Part shown: positions 63,341-64,000 of the stretch, piece after piece
Position numbering within the stretch: the stretch's first letter is position 1
Layout of the letters: each line of letters opens with the position of its first letter
Assembly: GCA_920105625.2 (NCBI GenBank)
Contig: OV050030.1
Coordinates: 215,186,325-215,250,324, forward strand
Source: Clusia tigrina
Taxonomy: Eukaryota > Arthropoda > Insecta > Diptera > Clusiidae
Direction: 5' to 3'
Length of the DNA stretch: 64,000 bases
Program-made: the position numbers and the translations under genes
Notes under the pieces: model-generated
The model's input: only the letters and a program-made list of their open reading frames with translations
The model's database searches: none
Told to the model about the DNA's origin: nothing

Positions 63341-64000
63341 ACTTTTATACGGTGCGTCCTATACCTATCAAAGTTTGCAACAATCAAATGCTTATAACTT
63401 TTTATTGGAGCGTAATAAAGTCTTGAAATTTTGTGACAATAAAGTAGTCGAGGCTCTTGTCAATTTAAGGTATCGCTCATAGCTATGCTACCCTTGAGTC
63501 CCGAATCAAACACTGATAAAACTTCAAATGGCCCTAACTTCTATACGGTGCGTCCTATACTTATCAAAGTTTGCAACAATCAAATGCTTGTAACTTTTTA
63601 CTGGAGCATAATAAAATCTTGAAATTTTGTGACAATAAAGTACTCGAGCCTCTTGACAATTTAAGCTATCACTCATAGCTATGCTACCCTTGAGTCCAAA
63701 ATCAAACACTGATAAAACTTCAAATGGCCCTAACTTCTATACGGTGCGTCCTACACCTATCAAAGTTTCCAACAATCAAATTCTTGCAACTTTTTACTGG
63801 AGCGTCATAAAACCTTGAAATTTGGTGACAATAAAGTACTCGAGCTTCTTTTCAATTTAAGATATCGCTCATAGCTATGCGACCCTCGAGTCCCAAATCA
63901 AACACTGATAAAACTTCAAAGGCCCTAACTTTTATACGGTGCGTCCTATACGTATCAAAGTTTGCAACAATCAAATGCTTATAACTTTTTATTGGAGCGT

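Larger units (their letters stand above)
23573..64000 (+). repeat. ~196-bp satellite array, right block
   Basis: This block has the same satellite, orientation and monomer length as the left block, resuming exactly where the retrotransposon interrupted it and running to the window end. It holds no gene and no other inserted element. Subtypes are organised in successive higher-order repeat regimes, listed separately. From about 43.6 kb on, the subtypes resemble those at 8.2-14 kb; from 23.6 to 43.5 kb they resemble those at 1-8 kb. Single-strand polarity is kept throughout. Confidence 0.97.

Noticed and set aside
8781..63709. Repeated 61-aa minus-strand ORFs (for example 8781-8966, 9369-9554, 10932-11117, 44040-44225, 62937-63122) as a conserved gene family
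   Set aside because: Each is simply the stop-free antisense frame of one satellite monomer subtype. Similarity follows from the DNA repeat, neighbouring subtypes have stops, and there is no gene context.
23573..64000. CRISPR-like array
   Set aside because: Repeats are about 196 bp long and contiguous, with no unique spacers, in an evidently eukaryotic satellite.

Overview
This is eukaryotic, non-genic DNA with one mobile element in it. About 56 kb of the 64 kb is a head-to-tail satellite array of roughly 195-197 bp AT-rich monomers. All monomers run in the same orientation, from position 1 to 15723 and again from 23573 to 64000. Between the two blocks sits one complete LTR retrotransposon of 7849 bp (15724-23572, minus strand). 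The retrotransposon looks like the Ty3/gypsy mdg1/412 clade known from Drosophila: 4-bp target duplication, TGT...ACA LTRs, an Asn-rich Gag without CCHC knuckles, a PR-RT-RH-IN pol, small ORFs ahead of gag, and no env. A drosophilid heterochromatin or pericentromere contig is therefore the likeliest source. This rests on family recognition; no database search was possible, and I do not recognise the satellite itself.

Layout. 1-15723: satellite, with a 1175-bp six-monomer higher-order repeat (HOR) near 2.1-4.5 kb and a 1760-bp nine-monomer HOR near 10.0-14.1 kb. 15724-23572: the retrotransposon. 23573-64000: satellite again. HOR regimes here include a 1764-bp nine-mer (25.2-28.6 kb), a 782-bp four-mer (29.7-31.3 kb), alternating 2502/940-bp units that make a 3442-bp super-unit (about 31-42 kb), a 1136-bp duplication (41.2-43.5 kb), a 1368-bp seven-mer (49.6-53.3 kb) and a 3120-bp-offset duplication (57.8-63.3 kb). 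I found no host gene, tRNA, rRNA or CRISPR array. Recurrent 61-codon antisense ORFs are by-products of the monomer.

Element in its own 5' to 3' direction (minus strand): 5' LTR; primer-binding site; a 12-bp minisatellite leader that re-uses primer-site sequence; small ORFs (a basic 112-aa protein, a possible overlapping acidic ORF, and a 72-aa protein with a myristoylation-type N terminus, one membrane segment and a basic tail); gag; a textbook -1 frameshift signal (GGGAAAC plus hairpin); pol, broken by a one-base frame change at the RNase H/integrase boundary; polypurine tract; 3' LTR. The two LTRs look identical and the CACT target duplication is intact, so the insertion is young. Near-identical empty sites exist in neighbouring satellite copies. 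The most intriguing part is the small membrane protein in an env-less element, followed by the compact frameshift signal and the primer-site-derived minisatellite.
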